Counted from the first letter of the stretch, positions 1-8,484 are shown. The stretch is 27,646 nucleotides of DNA from CBFCZU01 sp965602635 (GCA_965602635.1 CBFCZU010000023.1:1-27646); one strand, 5' to 3'. Made by a program: numbers and translations. The notes: generated from the letters alone by a model not told the origin.

Positions 1-1580
1 TTGACCTTGTCGACGGGGTAGTGTGCCTTCGAGGGCAGCACTTCCGGGACCTTAGAGGAGTCGCGGTCGTAGTCGTCCAGGTGAGACAGCGGTCCCAGCA
101 CTTGCCACTTCGGGAGGTAGCTCCACTGCTGCGGGCCGGCCGGCTCGACCGTCGGTAGCGTGTACTTGCTCTCGCTGTCCGCCTTCAGGGGGATCGGATC
201 GTAGAAGGGGCCGAAAGTCGGGTCTGCCGGGCTGGGCAGGCCATGCAGATAGGACGTCCCTGCTTCGTGCTTCAGCGCGGTGCGGGCCCACAGGAGGGCT
301 TGGTCTGCGTGGGCCAGCATATCCTCGTGTTCGGCTTGCGTCGGCCGACCGTTCCTGCCCCATTGAGGACTGGTGCCCGCAGTCTGCTGAAGTGCCGCCT
401 CGATCGGCAGGGGGTACTGCGTGACGGCCATGTCGAGCGCGCGAATCTCGTGGTACGTCTCGTTCATCGAGACAACGAGGTCGGCCAGTGTCTTCGGGTG
501 GTTCCCGCCGACCTTCAGCAGCGGTGTCATTTTCGAACGAACCTGCAGCTTGCGCCCGTGGATCTGCGAGGCGTATCGGCCCATGTCTCCGTTGGCTTCG
601 AAACGGCCCGTGACGAACTGTCCGCACTCGCCTTGGAACGAGCCGCTCAGATCGCCGAACCCGCCCGAGGCCTTGTACGTGCCGGAGCAGCGGGGCCCGT
701 CGATCGCTCCGTCCAGGACGTACGCCACCTCGACGGGCTTCTTCGGGTACCACTTGTCGGGCTTGAATGTGACTCTCAGCGTCCCCGACACCTGGCCGTC
801 CCTCACGACCACGCCGGAAGCGTCCGCGCCGTGCCGGCCGCAGTTCCACCATGTGGCGCGGATCTCCGGCGACAGCCAGGGCGAGGAGGGAGCGCGGAAG
901 ACGATCTCCAGCGGGCAGCGCCCGTCCACCGCGTTGTCCAGTGTGAGCGCGAGCTCGCGAGTCGCCTGGGAGACGTCCGCTCCGATGACGTAGCGCTGCC
1001 TGCGAACGGTGTGGTGAGACAAGGCGTTCATCCTCTCCACCCAGGTGAAGACCTCGCCGGTGTTGGCCCACCGGACCGGCGTGCCGGGAGGGAACCGCTC
1101 CTCGCGCGTGCTGTCGATACGGACGTCAATGACGGCGGCGCCCTCTAGCTGGTGGCCCCGCGCCGTCAGCGCGTCGGCCTCGACAGGGAACCGCCACTTA
1201 TCGCGGCCGACGTAACCGTTCCCCCCTCGGTGAAGGTAGCGGAACTTGTCCTGGAAGCTCTCCTGCCGCCAGAAGGGAACCGCCGCATACGCCGTCTTCC
1301 ACTGCCCGCCGCGCCGGCGTAGAACGACGTGCATCTCCTCCTGGTCGGCGCCTTCGGGGAAGCGGAGAAAGTAGTCGGCGTTCTCGCCCTTCCGAGCGTC
1401 GTCTTCGACGCGGCCCTGTAGCCGCTGCACCAGCTTGCCTCGAACCGATTGCATGGCCGCCAGCCTCTGCTGCATCGCCTCCAGCATCGGCTTGTCCGAA
1501 GCTGCGGCGGAAAGGCCCATCGAGCATAGGCCGATCGCGGCCCAGAACACATCACGCGTCCGGAATCCACTGTTCAGCAT
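1..1580 (-). CDS. Secreted protein of unknown function, 3' end beyond window
   Basis: The frame stays open from the ATG at 1580 to the left edge, giving 526 residues without a stop, so the C-terminus is missing. A GAGGGAG ribosome site at 1587-1593 lies 6 nt before this ATG; the in-frame ATG at 1586 abuts the site and is less likely. Residues 1-27 look like a signal peptide (VFWAAIGLCSMGLSAAA core). Residues 30-60 are helical. A segment at about 235-330, rich in G and short beta strands (DGQVSGTLRV, SGTYKASG, LSGSFQGEC), looks like a small beta barrel and resembles segments in the lyase at 8485-11484 and the propeller at 16483-18498. At 486-498 the motif W-x-Y-x3-W-x-V-L-G-P-L matches the head-domain start of the membrane-anchored protein at 5872-7197. 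I recognise no catalytic motif. Export and a structural or binding role are inferred; the exact function is unknown. Confidence 0.8.
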   Translation of the reverse strand, partial: MLNSGFRTRDVFWAAIGLCSMGLSAAASDKPMLEAMQQRLAAMQSVRGKLVQRLQGRVEDDARKGENADYFLRFPEGADQEEMHVVLRRRGGQWKTAYAAVPFWRQESFQDKFRYLHRGGNGYVGRDKWRFPVEADALTARGHQLEGAAVIDVRIDSTREERFPPGTPVRWANTGEVFTWVERMNALSHHTVRRQRYVIGADVSQATRELALTLDNAVDGRCPLEIVFRAPSSPWLSPEIRATWWNCGRHGADASGVVVRDGQVSGTLRVTFKPDKWYPKKPVEVAYVLDGAIDGPRCSGTYKASGGFGDLSGSFQGECGQFVTGRFEANGDMGRYASQIHGRKLQVRSKMTPLLKVGGNHPKTLADLVVSMNETYHEIRALDMAVTQYPLPIEAALQQTAGTSPQWGRNGRPTQAEHEDMLAHADQALLWARTALKHEAGTSYLHGLPSPADPTFGPFYDPIPLKADSESKYTLPTVEPAGPQQWSYLPKWQVLGPLSHLDDYDRDSSKVPEVLPSKAHYPVDKV

Positions 1581-1623
1581 GTGCATCTCCCTCGCGCGGG
1601 ACTCGGGGGTCTCGGCGTGCCCT

Positions 1624-1645
1624 CGGCCGGGGACGCCCCGGGCCG
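1624..1645. repeat. GC hairpin in the leader of the unknown secreted gene
   Basis: CGGCC-GGGG pairs with CCCC-(G)-GGCCG around an ACG loop: 9 bp with one bulged base. It lies about 30 nt upstream of the ribosome site of the gene starting at 1580, in the 266-nt divergent interval 1581-1846. It could be a leader structure or fortuitous in GC-rich DNA. I found no convincing -35/-10 pair in this interval. Confidence 0.35.
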
Positions 1646-1846
1646 GTCAGGCCAAGGTATTAATGTACCTCTGCTCGGTTCGGATACCCTCAAACCGCGA
1701 GGCACTCGAGGCAGTCATCCGTCACTCGGCGAACCCGCACGCCGGGGTGCGACCCGAGGATCGCGCCGGCCGGCCTATCCAGCCGCTACTTGCGGGCCAC
1801 GCCACGATTCAAGTCTTGGAGCAATAACGCTAGCTGGGAGAAGGCT

Positions 1847-3790
1847 ATGAGCCTGGAACAACGGCATCGACGACGATTCGCCCTGCATGTCCTGATCGCG
1901 GCGGTCGGCCCCCTTGCCGCCGCGGCGTCCGTCCGGGCGCAGGCATCCGTGCAAGTCACCGGGCGATTGCTGAGCGTCAACGGCCACACCGACGTGCCGC
2001 GCGGTCTGTTCGGCCTGCATGCCGATTCGAAGCTCAGCGCCCAGCGGGCGCGGGATTGGGGCGTCGATTCGTTTCGGCAGATCCACTTCGGGCCCGGCAG
2101 CGGGTCGATCGCCTGGGGGAAGGACGGCCGGCTCCGCGAGCCGTTCAAGAGCATGCCCGTCGTGATCGACTGTCAGGGCGACCGATACTGCCCCGCCCTG
2201 TGCCTGACCAGGCCGGACTACAAGGAGTTCTTCCAGCGGATCGGTCGAGAGTACGCCGAGAAGTGCAAGCGGGTGGGCTGGAAGGGCATCGCGGAGTTCT
2301 GGAACGAGCCGTACCTCAACTGGGCCGAGCGCAGCCGCAAGAACTACAACCCCAAGTACTACGACGAATCCAAGGCCGTCGAGGACGGGCCGGTCACCAT
2401 CAAGGGCTGGGACAAGCCGCTGAAGTACCTCCGTTGGAGGCGGCTGTGGGCCAAGGACCAGAGCGATTCGAAGGGCAAGATCAACTACCTCGTGCCCGTG
2501 CCCAAGGGCGCCAAGGCCGGCGATACGTTCGAGCACGAACTGAAGCTCTACTTCATGCCCAAGGGCAAACGGAAGTACACCGTCGTGGAGAAGTGGGACG
2601 TTTACGACCCCACGGCCGTGTCGTACTGGTCGGCCAGGCAGAACTACGACTTCTACATGTGGATGTTCCTGCCGTGGGCGAAGGCCATCAAGCAGGCCAA
2701 CCCTCAGATCACCGTCATCGGCGGGTGGGACTTCCACATCAACTCGAGCAACTGGAAGGCGTGGGAGATGCTCTACAAGCCGATGATCGACGAGTCGATC
2801 CGGTTCCTCGACGGCGTGACGGAGCATCATTACGGTTCCGACACGCGGATGACGGCCGCGACGTACGAGGTGGTGGTGGGCTATGCGATGGCGGAGCACG
2901 GCAAGTGGCTGCACTGCTACAACACCGAGACCGCCGGCTGCGTCGACCCCGCCGTGCCGGGCAATCGTCACGGCAACGCGACACCGTACGGGGCATACAA
3001 CTACGGCCTGCGGGACATTGTCGAGTTGATCTACCGCAGCCCGGACAAGGCGGTTTCGCGGGCGGCTCACGGCTCGCTGGCGCCGGGCTGGGGTGGCGGG
3101 GGCGACGAGTTCCGCTTCAAGCTGCTCAAGGACTTCCGCGGTAAGCTGGTGCACTGCGCATCGGACGACCTGGACGTCTGGCCGATCGCGTGCGTCAGCG
3201 GAGGCGAACTGATCGTCGTGCTCTTCAACGATCATCGCGAGGAGAGGGCCGTCTCGCTGTCGCTGGCCGCGCCCGCGGGGACGACGCTCGGGAAAGGCAG
3301 CAGGCACTGGGTCGTTCCCACCATCGCCAAGGGCCCGCTGGAATTCCGCCAGGCGGAGATCGCCGCCACCGGGGCTTCCTTCAAGCAGGACATCCGCCTG
3401 CCGCAGAGGACCGGCGTGAAGCTCGCCTTCCCGCTGACCGGCACAGTGCGGAAGGAGCCGCAGTTGCTCCGTCGCCAGTTCTTCGCCAAGGGCGTCCTGA
3501 ACAACGTCGAGCCCCGCAAATCGGTCGGCCTCGCCGTCGCCGTGGACGCCGAACTGCTCTCGAGGGCCGAGTCCGCCCAGGTGAAGCTCGTCCTGGAGGG
3601 CGTTGGCGACGGCGAGGCGACGATGCGTGTCAACGGCACGGCCGTGAAGCTGCCCGACCACGACTGGCTCACCGAGGTGCCGATCGACCGGAAGCTCCTG
3701 AGGGCCTCCAATACACTGACCTTCGAGACGAGCGGCAACGGCTACCAGGTGGACGTCGCCAGCATCGTCCTCGACGCCCCGGCCAAGTGA
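1847..3790 (+). CDS. Secreted glycoside hydrolase, clan GH-A-like TIM barrel
   Basis: The 647-aa protein starts at the ATG at 1847, preceded by GGGAGAAGG; an upstream in-frame TTG at 1790 would only add a non-signal-like extension. The N-terminus (RRRFALHVLIAAVGPLAAAASVRAQ) is a signal peptide, and its RRxF makes Tat export possible. A TIM-barrel pattern follows: GLFGLHADSKLS at strand 1, then EFWNEPYLNW with N153-E154 as the likely acid/base, and YNTETAG with E361 as the likely nucleophile. This N-E-P plus late Glu pattern is typical of retaining clan GH-A enzymes (GH39, GH5, agarase-like). About 90 residues between them (roughly 165-255) form an insertion, which explains the long E154-E361 spacing. 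Residues from about 440 on are beta-sandwich-like. The family within the clan and the substrate are not resolved. It stands alone on its strand, converging on the next gene with a 10-nt gap. Confidence 0.75.
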   Translation: MSLEQRHRRRFALHVLIAAVGPLAAAASVRAQASVQVTGRLLSVNGHTDVPRGLFGLHADSKLSAQRARDWGVDSFRQIHFGPGSGSIAWGKDGRLREPFKSMPVVIDCQGDRYCPALCLTRPDYKEFFQRIGREYAEKCKRVGWKGIAEFWNEPYLNWAERSRKNYNPKYYDESKAVEDGPVTIKGWDKPLKYLRWRRLWAKDQSDSKGKINYLVPVPKGAKAGDTFEHELKLYFMPKGKRKYTVVEKWDVYDPTAVSYWSARQNYDFYMWMFLPWAKAIKQANPQITVIGGWDFHINSSNWKAWEMLYKPMIDESIRFLDGVTEHHYGSDTRMTAATYEVVVGYAMAEHGKWLHCYNTETAGCVDPAVPGNRHGNATPYGAYNYGLRDIVELIYRSPDKAVSRAAHGSLAPGWGGGGDEFRFKLLKDFRGKLVHCASDDLDVWPIACVSGGELIVVLFNDHREERAVSLSLAAPAGTTLGKGSRHWVVPTIAKGPLEFRQAEIAATGASFKQDIRLPQRTGVKLAFPLTGTVRKEPQLLRRQFFAKGVLNNVEPRKSVGLAVAVDAELLSRAESAQVKLVLEGVGDGEATMRVNGTAVKLPDHDWLTEVPIDRKLLRASNTLTFETSGNGYQVDVASIVLDAPAK

Positions 3791-3800
3791 GTGTCGGGCG

Positions 3801-5840
3801 CTACCGTGCGATCACGGGTTTGTCGCCGTCGAAGCGGACGACCTGGCCTCCGACGGTGATCGCCCGGCCCTTGACGGCCACCTTGGGCGGCGCGTCGCGG
3901 CCAAGGGTCAGCGCGACGCGGACCACGTCGTTGTCGGTGGCGAGGTGGGCGAAGTTGCACACCGGCGGGTTGGACGTGCCGGCCCAGGCGGCGCCTCTGG
4001 GCTCGACGATGGTCGCGCGGAGCGTCACGCCGTTCCGCGTCAGGGACAGGACGGGGCCCTCCATGGTGAACCTGGTCCGGACGTCGCAGTGCAGCACCCA
4101 CTCGCGGGGGGCTTGGCCGCCGCCGGCCATGCGGTCCGATACGACGACCAGCGCCGGCGCGCCGCATCGGCCGGTGTAGTCCACCGCGACGTGGCGGAGC
4201 CCGCGGAACGGCCCGCCCTCGCCGATGACTGTCTCGACCGTGACCTTGTCCGACGGCTTGCTCTTGCCCTTCCCGCGGCTCGACGCGTCGATCTTCTCCA
4301 GTTGCTCCTTCGTGAGCTGCGACCGCTTGACCGTTTCCTTCACCTTGTCGATCAGGCGCTTGGTCAGGCCGGTGGAACTGAACGTGAACGTCGCGGCCTT
4401 GCCGTCGGGCGAGCCGACTGCCTGCTCCAGCTTCTGGGCAACCTGGATTGCGTAGACGGTCTTGCCCGAGTGGCCGCGGCCGCGGCGGGTGTTGAACAGG
4501 AAGACATTGTCCAACGCGCCGGCGCCGGGCGAGTCGGACCAGATGGCGGCGTGGATGCCGGCCGACGAGACCCATCGCCCCTCCATGCCGAGCAGGCGAA
4601 TCGCTCCGCCGTGGACGACGGTGACCAGGTCGTCGGCGTCCTTCCAGCCGGACCGCAGCAGCGCCACGTTCGCCGCCTTATCGAAGCACAGCCCCCCCCA
4701 GGCCTCGCCGGCGGGGGCGGCGGGGGCGCCGGCGTCGAGTGAGCCGGCGAGCATGTAAAGCGCGTGGTGCGGGCGGACCACGCCGCGGTACTTGTCCCCA
4801 CCGAGTTGCTTGAAGAGCCAGGCGACGGCGGGGCGGGCTGCGGGGTCGGCGAGGTCGTAGGCCATCGCGAACAGCCCGCTGCGGTCCACGGCCGCAGTCT
4901 TGGGGCCAATGACCGACATGCCGGCACGGGGGACGGCGAGGTAGACCATCGGCGTCAGCGCGTTGCGCACGGCGGCGTGGCCGGTCAGGTCTCGGCCCAG
5001 GACGAGCTTCTCGGCGATCAGGAACGGCACGACGCCGGTGCCGAAGGCGGCCTGCTTGACGGACTCGCCATATCGCCCGAAGCCGCGGGGCGACACGGCC
5101 GTGTCGAGGTACTCGCCGATTGCCTTCTCGCAAGCGGCCATGCGTTTGCGGGCGTCGGGGTCGGCGGGGTCGCTGAGCGTCGCGAGTTCCGCGAGGGCGA
5201 CGGCGCTGTAGGCCATCACGTGCGTCTCGGTGTCCGGCGCGCGCTGGCGGGCCTGACCGGCCAGCTTCAGCACCATCCCGGCCTCCTGTCGGAGGAACGC
5301 CCTCGCCTTCGTTCGCGTGGCGGCATCCCAGGCGTCGTAGCAGAGGTCGTAGACCAGGGCCGCCCCGTGCAGTCGCGACGCGCGGTCCAGAAGCGGCAAC
5401 CGGGACCGCATCGGGTAGGAGATCACCTCGGTCAGCAGCACGCGCTTCGCGCGCTCGGCGGAAGGCTTGTCGCCTTCCAGCGCCCAGACCGCGGCATTCC
5501 CGGCGGCCTTGAAGCCGGCCTCCTTGACCACCTCTCGGTTGCGCCCGGTAATTGACGCCTTCTCCATCACCTTTCGCGTCTGGTGCATCCGGTAGACGAC
5601 GGCCTTGCCCCACTCGGTCGCGGCCTTGGCCCGCATCGCCTTGAGCTGGTCGGCCCCGCGGAAGATGAGCCGAGGGTGCTCGTCGGGCTGGATGGGCTTG
5701 TGTCCGCTCACGGCGCCCGGCTTGGCCGAAGCGGCGCCGGCGAAAGCGGCCGCGAGGGTTGCGGCGATCGCCGTCAACCAAGCCGGTCGGCGCGAACTGC
5801 GCGGAGTTGTTTGCGGGGAGAACGCACCGTCAATTCGCAT
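3801..5840 (-). CDS. Heparinase II/III-type polysaccharide lyase-like protein
   Basis: This 679-aa protein is the last gene of the 11484-3801 operon. I choose the ATG at 5840 because GGAGA sits 7 nt upstream; a GTG at 5846 is too close to that site. A signal peptide covers residues 1 to about 39 (LAAAFAGAASA). EHPRLIFR at 54-61 opens the mature part, as in the other lyase-like proteins here. An alpha-helical toroid region (to about 380) is followed by a beta domain: RSGWKDADD, then a shortened form of the lyase His motif, H410-G-G-A-I-R-L-L-G-M-E-G-R-W, then DYTGRCGAPALVV (554-566), shared almost exactly with the 999-aa protein. The tail TVGGQVVRFDGDK is also shared. A charged, Lys/Glu-rich helical stretch at 491-532 interrupts the beta domain and is unusual. 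Heparinase II/III-fold enzymes cleave uronic-acid polysaccharides by beta-elimination in the periplasm; the substrate is unknown, and activity is uncertain given the short His motif. Confidence 0.8.
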   Translation of the reverse strand: MRIDGAFSPQTTPRSSRRPAWLTAIAATLAAAFAGAASAKPGAVSGHKPIQPDEHPRLIFRGADQLKAMRAKAATEWGKAVVYRMHQTRKVMEKASITGRNREVVKEAGFKAAGNAAVWALEGDKPSAERAKRVLLTEVISYPMRSRLPLLDRASRLHGAALVYDLCYDAWDAATRTKARAFLRQEAGMVLKLAGQARQRAPDTETHVMAYSAVALAELATLSDPADPDARKRMAACEKAIGEYLDTAVSPRGFGRYGESVKQAAFGTGVVPFLIAEKLVLGRDLTGHAAVRNALTPMVYLAVPRAGMSVIGPKTAAVDRSGLFAMAYDLADPAARPAVAWLFKQLGGDKYRGVVRPHHALYMLAGSLDAGAPAAPAGEAWGGLCFDKAANVALLRSGWKDADDLVTVVHGGAIRLLGMEGRWVSSAGIHAAIWSDSPGAGALDNVFLFNTRRGRGHSGKTVYAIQVAQKLEQAVGSPDGKAATFTFSSTGLTKRLIDKVKETVKRSQLTKEQLEKIDASSRGKGKSKPSDKVTVETVIGEGGPFRGLRHVAVDYTGRCGAPALVVVSDRMAGGGQAPREWVLHCDVRTRFTMEGPVLSLTRNGVTLRATIVEPRGAAWAGTSNPPVCNFAHLATDNDVVRVALTLGRDAPPKVAVKGRAITVGGQVVRFDGDKPVIAR

Positions 5841-5871
5841 CGTCACTCTCCACGAAGGGTCCTTCCGGGCC

Positions 5872-7197
5872 CTACTGCATCGCCAGGCGGATCAGCAGGG
5901 AGAAGCCCATCGTCCCGCCGGCGTTTTCGACGCGGTACAGGATCTTGTTCTGTCCCTGCCGCAGCTTGACGAGCTGGATGTTCTCGGTGGCGTTGTAGGG
6001 CTTGCGCTCCCGTGGGCTCTTCCAGACCAACTCGTCGTTGATCCAGAGCTTGCCGTAGTCGTCCGTTCCCGTGGCGATCCAGATGTCCTGGGCGGCGTCG
6101 GCGTAGATCTCGGTGAAGGCGTAGTAGATCGCGTAGGTGTCGACTAACTTCGGCTCGATGATCCAGTAGGCGTTCTTCTGGCCGGCGGCCTGCACGTAAC
6201 CGGCCTTGGTGTATTCCCAGCGGATCTTGCGCCCGTCCTTGCCCGTGAACACGTCGTCGAGGTTGACGTTGGCCTCGGGGCCGAAACGCGTGTCGAGGTT
6301 CTCGCGCCGCCGGTCGCCGGAAAAGGGGCCGATGATGTACCACGAGTCGACGTATAGCCATTCGGAGGTCTTCCCGCCCGTGACGAGCCGCCGGCCGGGG
6401 AACGACGTGAAGTTGCCCTTGTCGTGCTCGTGCGTGAAGTCCATCTCGTCGGGCAGCAATTCCGGCCCGCGGTATCCGAGCATCGCCACGTCGTCGGCGC
6501 TCATGTCCACGCTCAGGCCGTCGCCGGTCTGCGTCGTGCTCCTGCGGGTGAAGGCGAGCAGCTTCTTGCAGTTCTCCTTCATCTCCCGCATCTCGACGGT
6601 GCTCTTCTTGATCTCGGCCTTGAATTCCCTGAGCCCGCCGCCGGGCTTGGTGGTCGTCACGTCGCGGTACAGCGCCGCGGTATCCAACTCGGGCCGCCTC
6701 GGGCGCGGTGTCGTGGACGCGTCGTAGGCCTCCTTGTAGCTGAAGCCGGGCCGCAGCCCCACCATGCGGGCGGCCAGGAACTCGCGGTAGACCGTGATCA
6801 TATCCTGCTCGACCCATCGGCCCACGTCGTAGACCTCGTGGAGGCCGAGCCCGTCGGCGGGCTGTTGTGCGTCGGCGCGGAAGGCCCGTTCCTCGTCGGC
6901 CAGCGTGGCGTCGAGGTCCTCGGTAACCTTGGCGTCGCGGACCCACTTGTCGCGGATCCCTTTGATCTCGGCCAGCAGCTTCCGCGTCTCGGCGACCTCG
7001 CGGGCCAAGCGCTCGGTCTGGTTGTCCCGGAAGTTGCGCAGCACCTCCCGCAGTTCGCCTGGCGTGATCGTGTCCCTCAGGCCGGACGAGTCGTAGTAGA
7101 AGGCCACGTAAACGACGGCGGCCAGGAGCAACGCATGGAACACGAGAGCCATCGCCTTCCGGGCGATGCTCTGTTTCGGTTCGATGGAATCGGCCAT
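5872..7197 (-). CDS. Membrane-anchored protein with PA14/galactose-binding-like head
   Basis: The 441-aa protein follows exbD by 10 nt; GAGG lies 5 nt before the ATG. It has a single N-terminal transmembrane helix (about 14-34, ALVFHALLLAAVVYVAFYY) with a short cytoplasmic tail, then a long charged helical, probably coiled-coil stalk (about 45-110) and further helices to about 215. The C-terminal third is beta-rich: W280-x-Y-x3-W286-Y-I-I-G-P-F, then TGTDDYGKLWINDELVW (377-393), then LRQGQNKILYRVENAGG. The DD-x-x-x-x-W-I-N-D pattern and the closing 'R-x-G-x-N-x-[IL]-x-[YV]-[RK]-V' strand are typical of PA14-like or galactose-binding-like sandwich domains seen in planctomycete extracellular proteins. 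Its place directly after exbB-exbD suggests a partner of the proton-driven motor, in the way TonB is, but it lacks an obvious TonB Pro-rich linker and C-terminal fold. The function is inferred. Confidence 0.75.
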   Translation of the reverse strand: MADSIEPKQSIARKAMALVFHALLLAAVVYVAFYYDSSGLRDTITPGELREVLRNFRDNQTERLAREVAETRKLLAEIKGIRDKWVRDAKVTEDLDATLADEERAFRADAQQPADGLGLHEVYDVGRWVEQDMITVYREFLAARMVGLRPGFSYKEAYDASTTPRPRRPELDTAALYRDVTTTKPGGGLREFKAEIKKSTVEMREMKENCKKLLAFTRRSTTQTGDGLSVDMSADDVAMLGYRGPELLPDEMDFTHEHDKGNFTSFPGRRLVTGGKTSEWLYVDSWYIIGPFSGDRRRENLDTRFGPEANVNLDDVFTGKDGRKIRWEYTKAGYVQAAGQKNAYWIIEPKLVDTYAIYYAFTEIYADAAQDIWIATGTDDYGKLWINDELVWKSPRERKPYNATENIQLVKLRQGQNKILYRVENAGGTMGFSLLIRLAMQ

Positions 7198-7207
7198 GGC
7201 AGCCTCG

Positions 7208-7621
7208 CTACTCCTGCATGGTGGTTCGCATGCCCCAGTTGGTCAGCCCGTAGTGCACCAGGTGGTCCCAGATGGGCATCAGGTGCTGCACCTGGGCGCG
7301 CTTGTCCAACTCGAACCGGACCTTGGTCTCGGCGCTGCGGGCCTGTGCGTCGCGAATGGCGTCGAGCATGCCCTGCTTGCCGACCTTCTGGTTGGCCACC
7401 CACGTCTCGCCGTTCGCCGTGACGCGGATGACCAGGTCCTTGTCCTTGGGCTTGACCTGCGAGACCGCAGCCGTCGGCGGGGGAAGCTGGATCGCCAACT
7501 CCTTGACCGACTTCTTCGTCACCGCGATCACGATGAAGAAGATCAGCAGCAGGAAGACGCAGTCCATCATCGGGCCCATCTGAACCTCCATGGCGCCCTT
7601 TCGGCTAAGCCGCACTTTCAT
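7208..7621 (-). CDS. exbD: ExbD/TolR-family biopolymer transport protein
   Basis: This 137-aa protein has the family's usual length and architecture: a short cytoplasmic N-terminus, one transmembrane helix (about 17-37, PMMDCVFLLLIFFIVIAV) and a periplasmic domain. D20 in GPMMDCVF is the membrane aspartate that carries protons in ExbD/TolR/MotB-type motors. The ATG at 7621 has GGAAGGGG about 7 nt upstream, inside the exbB coding region; the two genes overlap by 17 nt, indicating translational coupling. ExbD pairs with ExbB in the inner membrane to convert the proton gradient into motion of a periplasm-spanning partner. No TonB is encoded nearby; the anchored protein just downstream is the candidate partner (inference). 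TolR is an alternative name by homology, but no other Tol-Pal gene is present. Confidence 0.9.
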   Translation of the reverse strand: MKVRLSRKGAMEVQMGPMMDCVFLLLIFFIVIAVTKKSVKELAIQLPPPTAAVSQVKPKDKDLVIRVTANGETWVANQKVGKQGMLDAIRDAQARSAETKVRFELDKRAQVQHLMPIWDHLVHYGLTNWGMRTTMQE

Positions 7622-8438
7622 TGTCGTCCCCTTCCTTCTTCAGGAACCAGCCGTGCATGAGGCTGTTGACCTCCTGGCCGAGGAGGGAGGCATACTGGCT
7701 GGTCCGGCTGGTGAAGTAGTGGTACAGGCCCATGGCCGGAACGGCGATGATCAGGCCGGTGGCGGTGGTGATCATCGCCTCCCCGATGTCGCCGGCCAGC
7801 ACAGAGGGGTCGTCCATCGATCCGTAGACGCCGATGCTCGCGAAGGCGCCCATCAGCCCGAAGATCGTGCCCATCAGCCCCAGCAGCGGCGCGAGCGTTC
7901 CGGCCGCCGCCAGCGCGTAGTTCCGCCGCTCCTGCAGCTCGAAGTGCCGCGCCGCAATGTCCTCGGCGCCGCTGGTGATGTTCTCGTACGGGTTGTTCCG
8001 ATGCGCCACGATGAACCCGATGATCTCGCCCAGAGCGCTACTGTCCCTGCGGGTCATGGCCAGGATCTCGCCGTGCTTCCCGGCCTGCCAGAGCCGGTTG
8101 GCCTTGTCAGCCAGACCGCGGGGCACGATTCGACCGCGCCGCAGGCCGAAGATGCGATCGAGAATGAACACCGCGGCCACCAGCGCCACGAACGCCAGGG
8201 CGTACATCGTCGGCCCGCCGAGTTCCCACTTGATCTTCAGGTTCTTCCAGATCTCGCCCATCCGGTCGGCCAGTGCGGCGGGGGCCGATTCCTCGGGCAA
8301 CTCGCCGACGGCTGCGGGGGTCGACGTCGGCGTGCTGTTCGGCGCCGGCGCCGCGTCCTGGCCCACACCCACCCGAGCGAATGTCCCGGCCGCCAGCACC
8401 AGGGCGGCGGCCATCAACAGGGTCATTTTCCAGTTCAT
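7605..8438 (-). CDS. exbB: ExbB/TolQ/MotA-family proton channel protein
   Basis: I start this 277-aa protein at the ATG at 8438, which has GGAGCGGAG immediately upstream and begins a signal-like segment (MTLLMAAALVLAAGTFA). The frame stays open to 8510 without a better start. After the signal comes a Pro/Ser/Thr/Ala-rich periplasmic linker (29-55), then three membrane segments at about 76-96, 174-202 and 216-240. The TLAPLLGLMGTIFGLMGAF and ITTATGLIIAVPAMGLYHYF stretches are the hallmark ExbB/TolQ segments, with the conserved Thr and Ala-Pro positions. The N-terminal signal plus linker ahead of the first canonical helix makes it longer than enteric ExbB, as is common in planctomycete homologues. 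It forms the inner-membrane motor with ExbD and lies 46 nt after the 999-aa lyase gene in the same operon. Confidence 0.92.
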   Translation of the reverse strand: MNWKMTLLMAAALVLAAGTFARVGVGQDAAPAPNSTPTSTPAAVGELPEESAPAALADRMGEIWKNLKIKWELGGPTMYALAFVALVAAVFILDRIFGLRRGRIVPRGLADKANRLWQAGKHGEILAMTRRDSSALGEIIGFIVAHRNNPYENITSGAEDIAARHFELQERRNYALAAAGTLAPLLGLMGTIFGLMGAFASIGVYGSMDDPSVLAGDIGEAMITTATGLIIAVPAMGLYHYFTSRTSQYASLLGQEVNSLMHGWFLKKEGDDNESAA

Positions 8439-8484
8439 CTCCGCTCCTGTCTCCCGTGCATACAAGTGACCTTGACTGCTTAGG

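Noticed and set aside
52..1071. 339-codon minus-strand frame at the left edge
   Set aside because: It is Arg-rich and motif-free. The true gene is another minus-strand frame that is open to the window edge and starts at 1580 with a ribosome site and a signal peptide.
1775..3661. 628-codon open frame on the minus strand opposite the GH-A hydrolase
   Set aside because: It is a GC-rich antisense shadow: no signal, no ribosome site, Val/Arg/His-rich composition without motifs. The plus-strand frame has catalytic motifs and a signal peptide.
3801..3820. CCGTG-CGAT-CACGG as a terminator between convergent genes
   Set aside because: It lies within the last codons of the minus-strand gene and has no T-run, so it is better explained as coding sequence.
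7208..8438. TolQ-TolR of a Tol-Pal system
   Set aside because: No TolA, TolB or Pal is nearby and the genes are embedded in a lyase operon; ExbB/ExbD naming is safer.
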